Shown: piece after piece, positions 27,972-37,618 of the stretch
Layout: the number at the start of each line of letters is the position of its first letter
Numbering within the stretch: the stretch's first letter is position 1
Source of the DNA: Streptomyces drozdowiczii
GTDB taxonomy: Bacteria; Actinomycetota; Actinomycetes; Streptomycetales; Streptomycetaceae
Assembly (NCBI RefSeq): GCF_026167665.1
Contig: NZ_CP098740.1
Coordinates: 558,001 to 622,000, forward strand
Direction of reading: 5' to 3'
DNA length: 64,000 nt
Program-made: the position numbers and the translations under genes
The notes under the pieces: model-generated
The model's input: only the letters and a program-made list of their open reading frames with translations
Told to the model about the DNA's origin: nothing
Database searches by the model: none

Positions 27972-28201
27972 CTTCATGCACGCCCCTGCTTCCGCGTTCC
28001 GAAGGCGCCGCTCGGACGGGCGCTCACGTTGATCGTTCGGTACAGATTGTTGCCCCACGAAGAATGTTGTCAAATGGCAACTGTTACTTTTATCGTTGAG
28101 CATTCCCGCCGCGAGCAGGGACGGAGCAGAATCGGAGCAGAATCGAACTGCCCGTCCGATCGCGGCGTTACCCCCGCCGCCCAGTGCAACACGAGGTGAA
28201 C
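27972..28201 (+). promoter_or_regulatory. Upstream region of the STAS gene with an 11-bp tandem repeat
   Basis: A 230-bp gap with no gene. It is locally AT-rich at 28060-28100, where TTGTCA followed after 17 bp by TTATCG could be a promoter. GGAGCAGAATC is repeated exactly in tandem at 28123-28133 and 28134-28144. No hairpin is obvious. Confidence 0.45.
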
Positions 28202-28564
28202 GTGCTTCCACCGCCCAGCGCCGGCCGAGCCATGCAGATCGTCCCACGGCATGAACGTGGGGCGTTGGTGCTCGCTGTAACCGGTGACCTCGACATCGAC
28301 AACGTGGCGCCTCTCGGCACCGCGCTGGAGAACGCGTCGCGGGAGGGTGCCGGGCCGGTCGTCGTCGACCTCTCGGACGTGAGTTTCGCCGACTCCACGA
28401 CGGTGAACGTGCTGCTGCAGGGACAGACGGCCCTCGGTCCCCGGCTGCGGCTCGCCGCACCCTCGGTCTTCATGGAAAGGCTGATCTCCGTTCTCGGCCT
28501 GGACAGCGCGGTCCCGGTCTTCCCGAGCGTCAGCGAGGCGATCGACCCGCCGCTTCCCGCGTAG
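28202..28564 (+). CDS. STAS-domain anti-sigma factor antagonist
   Basis: A 120-residue STAS protein of the RsbV/SpoIIAA/BldG type. The core pattern LVLAVTGDLDIDN leads to VDLSDVSFADSTTVNVLL, where the Ser of ADST is the usual phosphorylation site. When dephosphorylated such proteins bind RsbW-like kinases and free the sigma factor. GTG 28202 has GAGG at good spacing; an earlier in-frame GTG exists at 28184. The PP2C phosphatases upstream are natural partners. It ends at a very strong terminator. Confidence 0.9.
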   Translation: MLPPPSAGRAMQIVPRHERGALVLAVTGDLDIDNVAPLGTALENASREGAGPVVVDLSDVSFADSTTVNVLLQGQTALGPRLRLAAPSVFMERLISVLGLDSAVPVFPSVSEAIDPPLPA

Positions 28565-28578
28565 CGAAGAGGAAAACA

Positions 28579-28620
28579 CCGAGCGCCCTTCTCCCCGTCG
28601 GCGGGGAGAAGGGCGCTCGG
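28579..28620. terminator. Bidirectional terminator between STAS and GH92 genes
   Basis: A perfect 18-bp stem (28579-28596 with 28603-28620) around a 6-nt loop sits between two converging genes, 14 bases after one stop and 16 from the other. Confidence 0.9.
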
Positions 28621-28636
28621 CCGTGCGGCCGCCCGG

Positions 28637-30985
28637 TCAGTCCAGGGCGGGCGGGGCGTCCTCGGGGGAGGTGCCCCACGCCGACGGTTCGTCGCCCACC
28701 GTGAAGGAGAGCGAGCGGGCCGAGCGGATGTCGTCCGTGGTCAGGTAGGTACGCGACTGCGTCGCGCGGTCGAGCCGGGCGGACTGGATGTAGCGGTCGG
28801 CGTCCGAGGTGCCGGGGGCGCTGACGGTCAGCGCGCCGTGCGGGTAGTAGCGCCGGTCGAGCTTGATGTCGACGCGTTCGAACGCGGGCGTGGACAGGCC
28901 CCAGGTGTCGGTGCCCGGCTGGACCGGGAAGACGCCGATGGACGAGAGCACCATCCAGGCGGACATCGTGCCGAGGTCGTCGTTGCCGGTCATCCCGGTC
29001 GGGCCGTTGGTGAAGAGCGTCAGGGCCGCGTGGACGACGTCGGTCGTCTTCCACGGCTGGCCGGTGGAGAGGTACGTGTACGGGGCGATGAGGTCGGGCT
29101 CGTTCTGCGGGTTGTACTTGTCGGCGTTGTAGTACGCGTACGGGCCGTTCACCCACACCTCGCGGGCGGTCTTCGCCGGGTCGGCGAGGAGCTTGTCGTA
29201 CGCGAAGAAGGAGTCGAGGCGCTGGTTGGCCGCGTCCTTCCCGCCGATGAGGTCGACCATGCCGGGGATGTCCTGCGGGACCATCCACTGGTACTGCCAG
29301 GACGTGCCCTCGTGGAAGCCCTCGCTCTCGGCCGGGTCGGCGGGGCCGGTGAAGGCGCCGGCGGCGTCGCGGGCGCGGAAGAAGCCGGTCGAGGGGTCGA
29401 AGATCTTCCGGTAGTTCTGGGCGCGGGCCTCGTAGCGTGCCGCGTCGGCCTTGTGGCCGAGGTCCCGGGCCATCTCGGCGAGCATGCCGTCGGCGAGGGC
29501 GTACTCCAGCGTCGCGGAGGCGCCGTGGTCGAAGTCGGAGTCACCGGGCTTGGCGTGCGGCCGGTCCTTGATGTACGGGGCGAAGCCGTCCTTCAGGTAC
29601 TGGACGTTGGCCTCCCGGCCCACGGGTGCGGAGTCGGTGGGCGGCACCCCGTCCGCGTTCTTCTTCAGGGCGCGGTACGCCTCCTCCTCGTACCCCTTCA
29701 GCAGGCCCTGCTGGTAGGCGTTGGTGAGGAAGGGGGTGACCGGGTCGCCGGTCATGATGTTGGTCTCGACCGTGCCGTAGCCCCACTTGGGCAGCCAGCC
29801 GCTCTCCGCGTCGATGCGCAGGACGGATATCGCCATGTCGCGGGATTCGCGCGGCGCGAGCAGGGAAAGCAGCTGGGCCTGGGTGCGGTACGTGTCCCAG
29901 AGCGACCAGTTCTGGTAGTACGTGAAGCCCTTGGCGGTGTGCTTCTTCTGGTCCCAGCCGGTGTAGCGGCCGTCCACGTCGCTGCCCACGTTGGGCGCGA
30001 GGAAGGACCGGTAGAGCGAGGAGTAGAAGGTGCGGCGCAGCTTGTCGCTGCCGCCCTGGGCCTTCACTCCTTCGAGGCGGTCCTCCCAGGTGCGTTCGGC
30101 GGCGCGCAGGACGTGGTCGAAGCTGTGGCCGCCCTCGGCGCGGAGGTTGAGCGCGGCGCCCTTGGCGTCGACGTAGCTGAGGGCCGTGGTGGCCTCGACG
30201 GTGCGGTCCTTGGTGGTGTCGAACCGCAGCCAGGCGCCGTTGCGGGCGTCGGTGGCCTTCGACTTCTTCGCTTCGGTGACGGTGTCGCCGTTCCAGGTGC
30301 CCGAGGTGGTGAAGGGACGGTCGAAGCGGGTGATCGTGTAGACCGTGTACGGCTTGGTGTCCTGGCAGAAGCCGCTGCCGGTGATGGCGGTCCGGACGGT
30401 GCGGTTGTCCAGGATCTCCACGTCGGAGGAGAGCGTCCGGTGCAGCGACTGGCCGGCGTTCAGCAGGACGTTGGCCTTGTCGGTGGCCGGGAAGGTGTAG
30501 CGCTGGACGCCGGTGCGCTTGGTGGCGGTCAGCTCGGCCCCGATGCCGGTCTTGAGCCCGACCTTGTAGTAACCGGGGCTCGCCTTCTCGTCGTCGTGGC
30601 TGAACTCCGCCGCGTACTTCGCGTAGTCGGTCTCGGTGACCTCGCCGGTGGTGGGCAGCGTCGGCAGGTCGCCGCCGAGGCCGCAGCCGACGCCGGAGAG
30701 GTGGACGGAGGAGAAGCCGCGGATGTGGTTCTCGCCGTAGTCGTAACCGGTGTTGTGGCCGGTGTCCGGCGAGAGCTGCACCATGCCGAAGGGCACGGAG
30801 GCACCGGGGTAGGTGTTGCCCTCGTTCTGGGTGCCGATGAACGGGTTGACCAGATCGGTCAGCCGGCCGTCGCTCCGGGGGGCGGCCTCGGCCGTGGCCC
30901 CGGGGAGGAGGACACCGCCCAGGAGCGCGGCGGCGGCGAGTACGGCCGCCGGGCCGCGCAGTCCCGGCCGTGGGGTCCGATGCAT
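28637..30985 (-). CDS. Secreted GH92 alpha-mannosidase
   Basis: A 782-residue exported family 92 exo-alpha-mannosidase. A signal peptide covers about residues 1-34 (ends AEAA). The start of the mature protein shows VNPFIGTQNEGNTYPGASVPFGMVQ, broken in the family pattern as usual, and the catalytic segments EGTSWQYQW and GNDDLGTMSAW are both present, with the calcium-supported acid and base residues. Substrates are mannans or N-glycans. The gene is alone on its strand. A perfect palindrome 15 bp upstream of the start is a likely repressor site. Confidence 0.95.
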   Translation of the reverse strand: MHRTPRPGLRGPAAVLAAAALLGGVLLPGATAEAAPRSDGRLTDLVNPFIGTQNEGNTYPGASVPFGMVQLSPDTGHNTGYDYGENHIRGFSSVHLSGVGCGLGGDLPTLPTTGEVTETDYAKYAAEFSHDDEKASPGYYKVGLKTGIGAELTATKRTGVQRYTFPATDKANVLLNAGQSLHRTLSSDVEILDNRTVRTAITGSGFCQDTKPYTVYTITRFDRPFTTSGTWNGDTVTEAKKSKATDARNGAWLRFDTTKDRTVEATTALSYVDAKGAALNLRAEGGHSFDHVLRAAERTWEDRLEGVKAQGGSDKLRRTFYSSLYRSFLAPNVGSDVDGRYTGWDQKKHTAKGFTYYQNWSLWDTYRTQAQLLSLLAPRESRDMAISVLRIDAESGWLPKWGYGTVETNIMTGDPVTPFLTNAYQQGLLKGYEEEAYRALKKNADGVPPTDSAPVGREANVQYLKDGFAPYIKDRPHAKPGDSDFDHGASATLEYALADGMLAEMARDLGHKADAARYEARAQNYRKIFDPSTGFFRARDAAGAFTGPADPAESEGFHEGTSWQYQWMVPQDIPGMVDLIGGKDAANQRLDSFFAYDKLLADPAKTAREVWVNGPYAYYNADKYNPQNEPDLIAPYTYLSTGQPWKTTDVVHAALTLFTNGPTGMTGNDDLGTMSAWMVLSSIGVFPVQPGTDTWGLSTPAFERVDIKLDRRYYPHGALTVSAPGTSDADRYIQSARLDRATQSRTYLTTDDIRSARSLSFTVGDEPSAWGTSPEDAPPALD

Positions 30986-31000
30986 GGGGAGACTCCTTAG

Positions 31001-31012
31001 GACAACGTTGTC
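31001..31012. promoter_or_regulatory. Palindromic operator before GH92
   Basis: GACAACGTTGTC is a perfect 12-bp palindrome with a central CG, the usual form of LacI-family operators. It lies 16 bp ahead of the GH92 start codon. I saw no second exact copy elsewhere in the window. Confidence 0.6.
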
Positions 31013-31235
31013 AGAGCGCGATCATTCTTGGATTCCGCCGTGACCGCGTCAAGGGGTCGGACGGATACCGCGCGTGTCGGTCCGGTGAAGGAGGCCGTCG
31101 GCAAGATCCTTCTGACGTCCGCCGCGGGGAGGACTACCGTCAGGAGGAGGACACCCGGGCCACTGCCGTACTACCAGAGCAGTACGCCGGATCGCCGCCT
31201 CAGGGACGACGACGCGGCGGCTGGAAAAGGGGATC

Positions 31236-32384
31236 GTGGTGTACATGAGTTCCCTTGCGTTGTCCGTGCTCCTGTCACTGGTCTCCGCGGTCGCCTACGC
31301 GGCCGGGGCGATCGTCCAGGAGCGCGTGGCCACGGCCTCCGACGGCCGCTCGCTCGCACCGCTGCGCAACCGGGTCTGGTGGGCGGCCGTGACGCTCAAC
31401 GGGCTGGGCGCCGTGCTGCACGTCGTGGCGCTGGCGTACGGCCCGCTGAGCCTCGTACAGCCGCTGGGGGCGCTCACGATCGTCTTCGCGCTGCCGATGG
31501 CCGCGCTGTTCGTACGCCGCAGGGCCGGGGCCACGGCCTGGCGCGGCGCGGTCATGGCGACGGCGGGTCTGGCCGGGCTGCTCGCGCTGACCGGCAGCTC
31601 CGACGCGCACAGCCTGGGGGCGCCGCAGCAGCTGATGCTGGCGATGGTGACCTTCGGCGCGGTGGCCGCGCTGGTCCTGCTCTCGCGGGCGATGCGCCGG
31701 CCGGTGATGCGGAGCGTGGTGCTGGCCGGGGCGGCGGGCGTCGCGTTCGGCATCGCGTCGGTCTACACGAAGACCGTGGCCATGGAGTGGACGGCGGGCG
31801 CCGTGAAGTCCGGGCTGCTGCCGCTGCTGGTGATCGCGGCGCTGGCGGGCTCCGGTCTGCTGCTGTCCCAGGCGGCGTACCGGGGTGCCGGTCTGACGGC
31901 CCCGCTGGCCACGGTGACCGTGGTGAATCCGGTGGTGGCCGCGGCGGTGGGGATCACGCTGTTCGGCGAGCAGTTCCGGCACGGGGTCACGGGGACGGTG
32001 CTGGCCCTGGTCTGCGGGGCGGTCGCGGCCGGCGGACTGATCATGCTGACCACGGAACGGATGGGCGCCGAGCGCTCGGCGTCCGAGGCGCCGGAGACCT
32101 CGGATACGGAAGACACGGCGGGGTCCGCGGATTTCGCCGGGCCCGCCGGGCCGCCGGCCTCGACGGGCACCCTGTCTCGCGCGGTGGAGCCGGGTCCGGC
32201 CGCCGCGGCCGGTCGCGGGGCGGCGGGGCCGCGGACGCCTCGCCCGGCGCTGCCCGCGCGGATGCCGCTGGACGGCCTGGCCGGCCGGGTGGAGTTCGGC
32301 CCTCCCCCGGGCGCCGGGCGAAGGGCCGCCGGGGAGGCCGCTGACGGAGGCGTTCAGACCCTGACGCCGCCCGCTCTGAGGTAG
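31236..32384 (+). CDS. DMT/EamA-like membrane transporter with long soluble tail
   Basis: A 382-residue protein whose first 275 residues form nine or ten hydrophobic helices in two EamA-like halves, as in the drug/metabolite transporter superfamily. The final 100 residues are a low-complexity tail of Ala, Gly and Pro. Two GTG codons (31236, 31239) and ATG 31245 are possible starts; AAAAGGGG favours 31239. The gene overlaps the converging Rpf gene tail to tail by 31 bp. The substrate is not known. Confidence 0.8.
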   Translation: MVYMSSLALSVLLSLVSAVAYAAGAIVQERVATASDGRSLAPLRNRVWWAAVTLNGLGAVLHVVALAYGPLSLVQPLGALTIVFALPMAALFVRRRAGATAWRGAVMATAGLAGLLALTGSSDAHSLGAPQQLMLAMVTFGAVAALVLLSRAMRRPVMRSVVLAGAAGVAFGIASVYTKTVAMEWTAGAVKSGLLPLLVIAALAGSGLLLSQAAYRGAGLTAPLATVTVVNPVVAAAVGITLFGEQFRHGVTGTVLALVCGAVAAGGLIMLTTERMGAERSASEAPETSDTEDTAGSADFAGPAGPPASTGTLSRAVEPGPAAAAGRGAAGPRTPRPALPARMPLDGLAGRVEFGPPPGAGRRAAGEAADGGVQTLTPPALR

Positions 32385-33625
32385 GCCAGCGGGTCGATGT
32401 CGGAGCCGTAGTCGGGGCCGGTGCGGACCTCGAAGTGCAGGTGCGGGCCCGTGACGTTGCCGGTGGCGCCGGAACGGGCGATCCGCTGTCCGCCGCCTAC
32501 GTGCTGCCCGCCGCGCACGAGCAGCGAGGACAGGTGTGCGTACTGGCTGTACTTGCCGTCGCCGTGCCGGATGACGATCTGGTAGCCGTACGGCCCCGCC
32601 CAGCCCGCCGATACGACGGTGCCGGGCGCCATCGCCTTGACGGAGGTGCCGGTGGGCACGGGGAAGTCGACGCCCGTGTGATAGCCGCTGGACCAGGAAC
32701 CGGCCTGGTGGTACGGGGTTCCGGTGCGGGCCGCGACGGGGGCGGTGAGCCCGCTGTGCTTCTGCGCGTGCTCGGTCTTGTGCGTCTGGGTCTTCTTGGG
32801 CTGCGGCTTGCTGTGCTGCTTCGGCTGCGGCGCGGGTTTCCGGGCGGGTTTCGGCGCCGCTTTGGAAGCCGCCTTCGGGGCCGTCTTCGGTGGGGCCTCG
32901 GTCGCCGTCCTCGGCTTGGCCTTCGTGGCCGTCCTGGGCGTTCCGTTCAGGGTCAGGCGCTGGCCGGGGAAGATGAGGTCCGGGTCGTCGCCGACGACCG
33001 CGCGATTCGCGGCGTAGAGCCGCTGCCAGCCGCCCTGGAGGTGCTGGTCGTCCGCGATGCCGGAGAGCGAGTCGCCGGGTGTCACGGTGTACGACTCGCG
33101 CTTGCCCGGCACGGTGGTCGGCGTGGCCGGGGGTGTGGCCTTCTTGGTCTTCGTAGGGCGGGACGACAACGACGCGTTGTCCGGCTTCTTCGGCGTGGAG
33201 ACGCTCGCCGTGCGCTCGCTCTGCGTGCTGATGTCGGGCGCGGCGCCGCCCCGGGTCAGGCCCGCCTTTCCGGAGCAGACCGGCCAGGCGCCGGGGCCCT
33301 GGCCGTCCAGGACCTTCTCCGCGATGGCGATCTGCTGGTCCTTGGTGGCGAGGTCGGCGCGCGCCGCGTAGACCGTGCCGCCGTACGCCGCCCAGGTCGA
33401 GCGGGTGAACTGGAGGCCGCCGAAGTAGCCGTTGCCGCTGTTGATGTGCCAGTTGCCGGTGGACTCGCAGGCGGCGACCTTCTCCCAGACGTCCGTGGAC
33501 GCGGCCCCGGCCGAGGCGGCGGTGATCAGCGGGAGGGCGAGGCCCGCGCCTCCTGCCGTGACGGTGAGCGAAGCCCGGTTGATGCGGCTCGGCTGGTATC
33601 TGCGGTGCCGTCCGTTCGCGGCCAT
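32354..33625 (-). CDS. Secreted Rpf-LysM-M23 cell-wall hydrolase (RpfD-like)
   Basis: A 423-residue exported peptidoglycan enzyme. After a signal peptide (about 1-42) comes an Rpf-type transglycosylase domain (about 44-118) with WEKVAACESTGNW and GGLQFTRSTW, then a LysM module with YTVTPGDSLSGIA, a long Lys/Pro/Ala-rich linker, and an M23 endopeptidase domain with HTGVDFPVP and the HLHFE metal motif. This domain order matches Streptomyces RpfD. It should cut both glycan and peptide bonds during growth or spore germination. ATG 33625 has GGGGAG upstream. No c-di-AMP riboswitch is seen in front of it, unlike rpfA. Confidence 0.92.
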   Translation of the reverse strand: MAANGRHRRYQPSRINRASLTVTAGGAGLALPLITAASAGAASTDVWEKVAACESTGNWHINSGNGYFGGLQFTRSTWAAYGGTVYAARADLATKDQQIAIAEKVLDGQGPGAWPVCSGKAGLTRGGAAPDISTQSERTASVSTPKKPDNASLSSRPTKTKKATPPATPTTVPGKRESYTVTPGDSLSGIADDQHLQGGWQRLYAANRAVVGDDPDLIFPGQRLTLNGTPRTATKAKPRTATEAPPKTAPKAASKAAPKPARKPAPQPKQHSKPQPKKTQTHKTEHAQKHSGLTAPVAARTGTPYHQAGSWSSGYHTGVDFPVPTGTSVKAMAPGTVVSAGWAGPYGYQIVIRHGDGKYSQYAHLSSLLVRGGQHVGGGQRIARSGATGNVTGPHLHFEVRTGPDYGSDIDPLAYLRAGGVRV

Positions 33626-33926
33626 GACGTGGCTCCCCCGCTGGCTGTAGGACATGTCGCAAGCGGTCAACTTATGGGCAGACAGCGGGTGATGACAAGA
33701 CCACGGTACGTTTCGGCCACCGGCGCGGCCCGGTCGGCGCAGGGCGTAGGCCAGCGGCGGACCGGCGCCCGGGAAGCGTTCGGAAGCGCTGACGCCCCAG
33801 CCGTCGACCGAGGTCGTGATCGCGAGCAGGCGGTCCTCGCCGTGGAGGTCGCCGGCGGCCCCGATGTGCACCCAGGCCCCCATTGACACGGTCGACGGCG
33901 AGCGGGGACGCTGGGCGCGACAGCTG

Positions 33927-33940
33927 GGAGAGCGCTCTCC
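33927..33940. promoter_or_regulatory. LacI-type operator upstream of GH3 (GGAGAGCGCTCTCC)
   Basis: A perfect 14-bp palindrome 42 bp ahead of the GH3 start. The identical palindrome lies before the LacI gene at 36459-36472 and again at 45672-45685. It is most simply the site of the neighbouring LacI protein (36494). Confidence 0.75.
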
Positions 33941-33981
33941 GATATGCGTGGGAGCGCGGTGCGCGAAGGAGCATGGCCGCC

Positions 33982-36485
33982 ATGACGGACGAAGAGACCG
34001 AACCGCTGCTCGACAAGCTGGACGCGGCGCAGAAGGTTCGTCTGCTCACCGGTGCCAGCACCTGGCGCACACACGCCGAACCGGCCGCCGGGCTGCGCGC
34101 GCTCACCCTCTCCGACGGCCCGGCCGGGGTCCGGGGCGAGACCTGGGACGAACGCGGAACCTCCCTCGTCCTCCCCTCCCCCACCGCGCTCGCCGCCTCC
34201 TGGGACGAACGGCTGCTGACGGACCTCGGCGCGCTGCTCGCCTCGGAGGCGAGACGCAAGGGCGTCGACGTGCTCCTGGCCCCCACCCTCAACCTGCACC
34301 GCTCACCGCTGGGCGGCCGGCACTTCGAGTGCTTCTCCGAGGACCCGCTGCTCACCGGCCGCACCGGCGCGGCGCTCGTCCGGGGCATCCAGTCGGGCGG
34401 AGTCGCCGCCACCGCGAAGCACTTCGTCGGCAACGACGCCGAGACGGACCGGCTGACCGTCGACGTCCGTATGGATGAACGCACCCTGCACGAGGTGTAT
34501 CTCGCCCCGTTCGAAGAAGCCGTCGCGGCCGGGGTCTGGGCGGTCATGTCCGCGTACAACAAGGTCGAAGGCGTCACCATGTCGGCGTCGCCGCTCCTGG
34601 AGCATCCCCTCAAGGGCGACTGGGGTTTCGACGGCCTCGTGGTCTCCGACTGGGGCGGCGTGCGCACCCTTCTCGACTCTGCCCGCTCCGGCCAGGACCT
34701 GGCGATGCCGGGGCCGGACGGCCCCTGGGCGGCCGGTCTGCTCGCGGCGCTCGAAGAGGGCCTGGTTCCCGCCGAGGCCGTGGACGACAAGGTACGCAGG
34801 CTGCTGCGGCTGGCCCGCCGGGTGGGCGCGCTGGGCCCGGACCGCCCGGCTCCCCGCCCCGCGACGCAGGCCGGGCGCGCCCTGCTGCGCCGTGCCGTGT
34901 CGGCCGGGGCGGTGCTCCTCCGCAACGAGGGCGCACTGCTGCCGCTCGACGCGGAAAGGCTGAAATCCGTCGCCGTCATCGGGCCGCACGCGACCGCCGT
35001 ACGCATCCAGGGCGGCGGCAGCGCGGAGGTGTTTCCGGAGCACGTCGTGACCCCGCTGGCCGGGATCGAGCGGGCGCTCGACGGCGTGGCGGCGGTGATG
35101 TACCGGCCGGGTCTTCCCCCGTCCGGTCGGCCCGAACCGCTCGGCCGCGACCGGGCACGCGATCCGCGCGACGGTGAGCCCGGGGTGCTGGTGCGGCTGC
35201 TCGACGCGCAAGGCGCCGAACTCCACGCGGAGCACCGGCTGTCCGGGCGGATCGTGGAGCCGTCGGTCCGGGCCGAGGGCGCCGCCGCGGTGGAGATCCG
35301 GGCCCTGTTCCGACCGGCCGAGAGCGGCGCGTGGACCTGGGCGGTCGGCGGCTGGGGCGACATCTCGCTCACCGTCGACGGCCAGGAGGTGCTGTCCGGC
35401 ACCTTCCCGCTGGACAGCGACGACCCGACCCGGGTGCACGTCGCCCCGCCCCTGCACACGGCCCGCGCGGAACTGACGGCGGGCCGCGAGGTGGAGGTCG
35501 TCGCGCTCCGCTCGCTCGCCCCGGGATCCGGGGTCGCGACGGTCCTCGCCGCCGCCCCGCCCGCCGGTGACCCGGCCGCCGCGCTCGCCGGAGCGGTCGC
35601 CGCCGCACGCGCGGCCGACGTGGCGGTGGTCGTCGTGGGCACGACGGAGCAGAGCGAGTCCGAGGGCCACGACCGGGAGAGCCTGGACCTGCCGGAGGGC
35701 CAGGACGCACTGGTGCGGGCGGTGGTGTGGGCCAACCCGCGCACCGTCGTGGTGGTCAACGCGGGCGGCCCGGTCGCCCTGCCCTGGCACGAGCGGGTGC
35801 CCGCGCTGCTGCTCACCTGGTTCCCGGGCCAGGAGGCCGGGGACGGGCTGGCCGACGTGCTGTTCGGGCGCGCCGAGCCCGGCGGGCGGCTGCCGACCAC
35901 CTGGGCCGCCGCCCAGGACGAGGTACCGGTGCTCGGGACCGCGCCCGACGGCGACGGCCGGCTGCGCTACGCGGAGGGCCCGCACATCGGTTACCGGGCC
36001 TGGTTGCGGGCGGGGGCGGCTCCGGCGTACTGGTTCGGCCACGGGCTCGGCTACACCGGCTGGGCGTACGAGGAGCTGACGGCCCCGGCAGCGGTGCGGG
36101 CCGGGGAGCCCTTCGACGTACGGGTGCGGGTGCGGAACACCGGACGGCGGCGCGGGCGGGAGGTGGTGCAGGTCTACCTGGCGCGGAGCGGGTCCGCGGT
36201 CGAGCGCCCGGTGCGCAAGCTCATCGGTTACGCGGCGGTGGAGGCGGGGCCCGGGGAGAGCGCGGTCGCGGTGGTCCGGGTGGACGGGCGGGCGCTGGCC
36301 CACTGGTCGCCCGGGGGCGCGGCTGGGAGACGGAGACGGGTGCGTTCACGCTGCTCGGGGGCCGTTCGGCGGGCGATCTGCCGCTCACCGCGCGCATCGT
36401 GGCGGGGCCGGGTGCGGACTCGGCCGGGAAAGGATCCGGTAACGGTTCGGAGCACGATGGAGAGCGCTCTCCGCTGATGCTATAA
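33982..36485 (+). CDS. GH3 beta-glucosidase with PA14 insert (frame corrected near the end)
   Basis: A family 3 glycosidase of about 834 residues. The catalytic nucleophile Asp is in LVVSDWGG, preceded by KHFVGNDAE, a GH3 hallmark. The C-terminal domain is interrupted by a PA14 module (about 395-525), and a fibronectin III-like end follows. No signal peptide is present, so it acts on imported sugars. In the last 60 codons the frame must move once: the run of five G at 36311-36316 needs one more, after which the normal GH3 ending WETETGAFTLLGGRSAGDL appears and the stop is at 36485. Without correction the protein ends at 36477 in unrelated residues. ATG 33982 sits ten bases after AAGGAG; ATG 33973 is an alternative. 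The lacI gene is next. Confidence 0.88.
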
Positions 36486-36486
36486 A
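36459..36486 (+). promoter_or_regulatory. Operator and leaderless promoter of the LacI gene
   Basis: The palindrome GGAGAGCGCTCTCC (36459-36472) is followed by a -10 box TATAAA (36481-36486) only seven bases before ATG 36494. Transcription would then start at or next to the ATG, giving a leaderless mRNA, and there is no RBS. A repressor on the palindrome would sit between the -35 and -10 boxes, so autoregulation is expected. The operator lies inside the last codons of GH3. Confidence 0.7.
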
Positions 36487-36493
36487 TGCGCTC

Positions 36494-37591
36494 ATGACGG
36501 ATGATCTGCGACCGGCCGGAACACCCACCCTTGAGGACGTGGCGAGGGCGGCCGGTGTTTCCCGCGCCACCGTCTCCCGGGTGATCAACGGCGTACGGAA
36601 TGTCGACCCGGTGATCCAGGAGGCGGTGCGCCATGCGGTCGCCTCCACCGGCTACGCGCCCAACCGCGCGGCGCGTTCGCTGGTGACCCGGCGCACGGAC
36701 GCCATCGCGCTGGTGGTGTCCGGCGCGGGCGTCGAGCCGGAGACGGAGGCGGACGCGGACGCGTCGGCGGACGAGGCGGACGGGGGCGAGGGGGCCTCGT
36801 TCACCGGACAGGTCTTCGCGGACCCGTTCTTCGGGCGGGTGGTGACCGGGGTCGTCAACTATCTGCGGCCGCGCGGGATGCACCCGGTCCTGATGTTCGC
36901 CGAGACGTCACGGGCGCGGGAGGACGTGGTGGCTTTCCTGCGCCAGGGCAGCGCGGACGGCGCGCTGGTCGTCTCCACGCACGCGGAGGACCCGCTGCCG
37001 GGCATGCTGACGGACGCGGGGCTGCCCGCCGTGCTGTACGCGCGCCCGGCGCGGGCGGCCCGGATCAGCTATGTGGACGTCGCCCACCAGGACGGCGCGC
37101 GGCTGGCCGCCGAGCATCTGCTGGCCCGGGGCTGCCGCCGGATCGCGACCATCACCGGCCCGCTCGACGTGCCCGCGGTGCAGGAGCGGCTGGCCGGCTT
37201 CCGGGACGCGATGGCGCAGAACGGGCACCCCTACATCGCGATCGCCGAGGGGCGGTTCACCCAGGAGAGCGGCGAGACCGCGATGGAGCGGCTGCTCGCC
37301 GAACACCCGGACCTGGACGGGGTGTTCGCGGCCAACGACCTGATGGCCACGGGCGCCTGCCATGTCCTGCGGGAGCGCGGCAAGCGGGTCCCGGAGGACG
37401 TCGCGGTGATCGGCTTCGACGACAGCAGCGCGGCCCTGGCCTGCCGCCCGCCGCTGACCACGGTCCGCCAGCCGGTGGAGGCGATGGCCGCCGAGATGGC
37501 CCGGCTGCTGATCGAGCGGCTGGGCAAGCCGGAGGGCGCCGCGACGTCCGTGATCTTCGAGCCGTCGCTGGTGGTGCGGGACTCGGCGTGA
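36494..37591 (+). CDS. LacI-family repressor of the GH3 gene
   Basis: A 365-residue LacI protein. The N-terminal HTH reads LEDVARAAGVSRATVSRVING (broken by a few residues in homologues), with the hinge near GYAPNRAARSL. An acidic insert of about 25 residues (76-105, many Glu, Asp and Ala) precedes the sugar-binding core, which ends with VIGFDDSSAALACRPPLTTV as is typical. The same palindrome stands before this gene and before GH3, so I infer that it controls both in response to a beta-glucoside. Confidence 0.9.
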   Translation: MTDDLRPAGTPTLEDVARAAGVSRATVSRVINGVRNVDPVIQEAVRHAVASTGYAPNRAARSLVTRRTDAIALVVSGAGVEPETEADADASADEADGGEGASFTGQVFADPFFGRVVTGVVNYLRPRGMHPVLMFAETSRAREDVVAFLRQGSADGALVVSTHAEDPLPGMLTDAGLPAVLYARPARAARISYVDVAHQDGARLAAEHLLARGCRRIATITGPLDVPAVQERLAGFRDAMAQNGHPYIAIAEGRFTQESGETAMERLLAEHPDLDGVFAANDLMATGACHVLRERGKRVPEDVAVIGFDDSSAALACRPPLTTVRQPVEAMAAEMARLLIERLGKPEGAATSVIFEPSLVVRDSA

Positions 37592-37618
37592 GGGCCCTCG
37601 GTCCGCCGAGAACCCCGC

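Noticed and set aside
33626..33900. c-di-AMP (ydaO) riboswitch before the Rpf gene
   Set aside because: Such a riboswitch is known before rpfA in Streptomyces, but I see none of its conserved blocks here, and the gene has RpfD-like domains.
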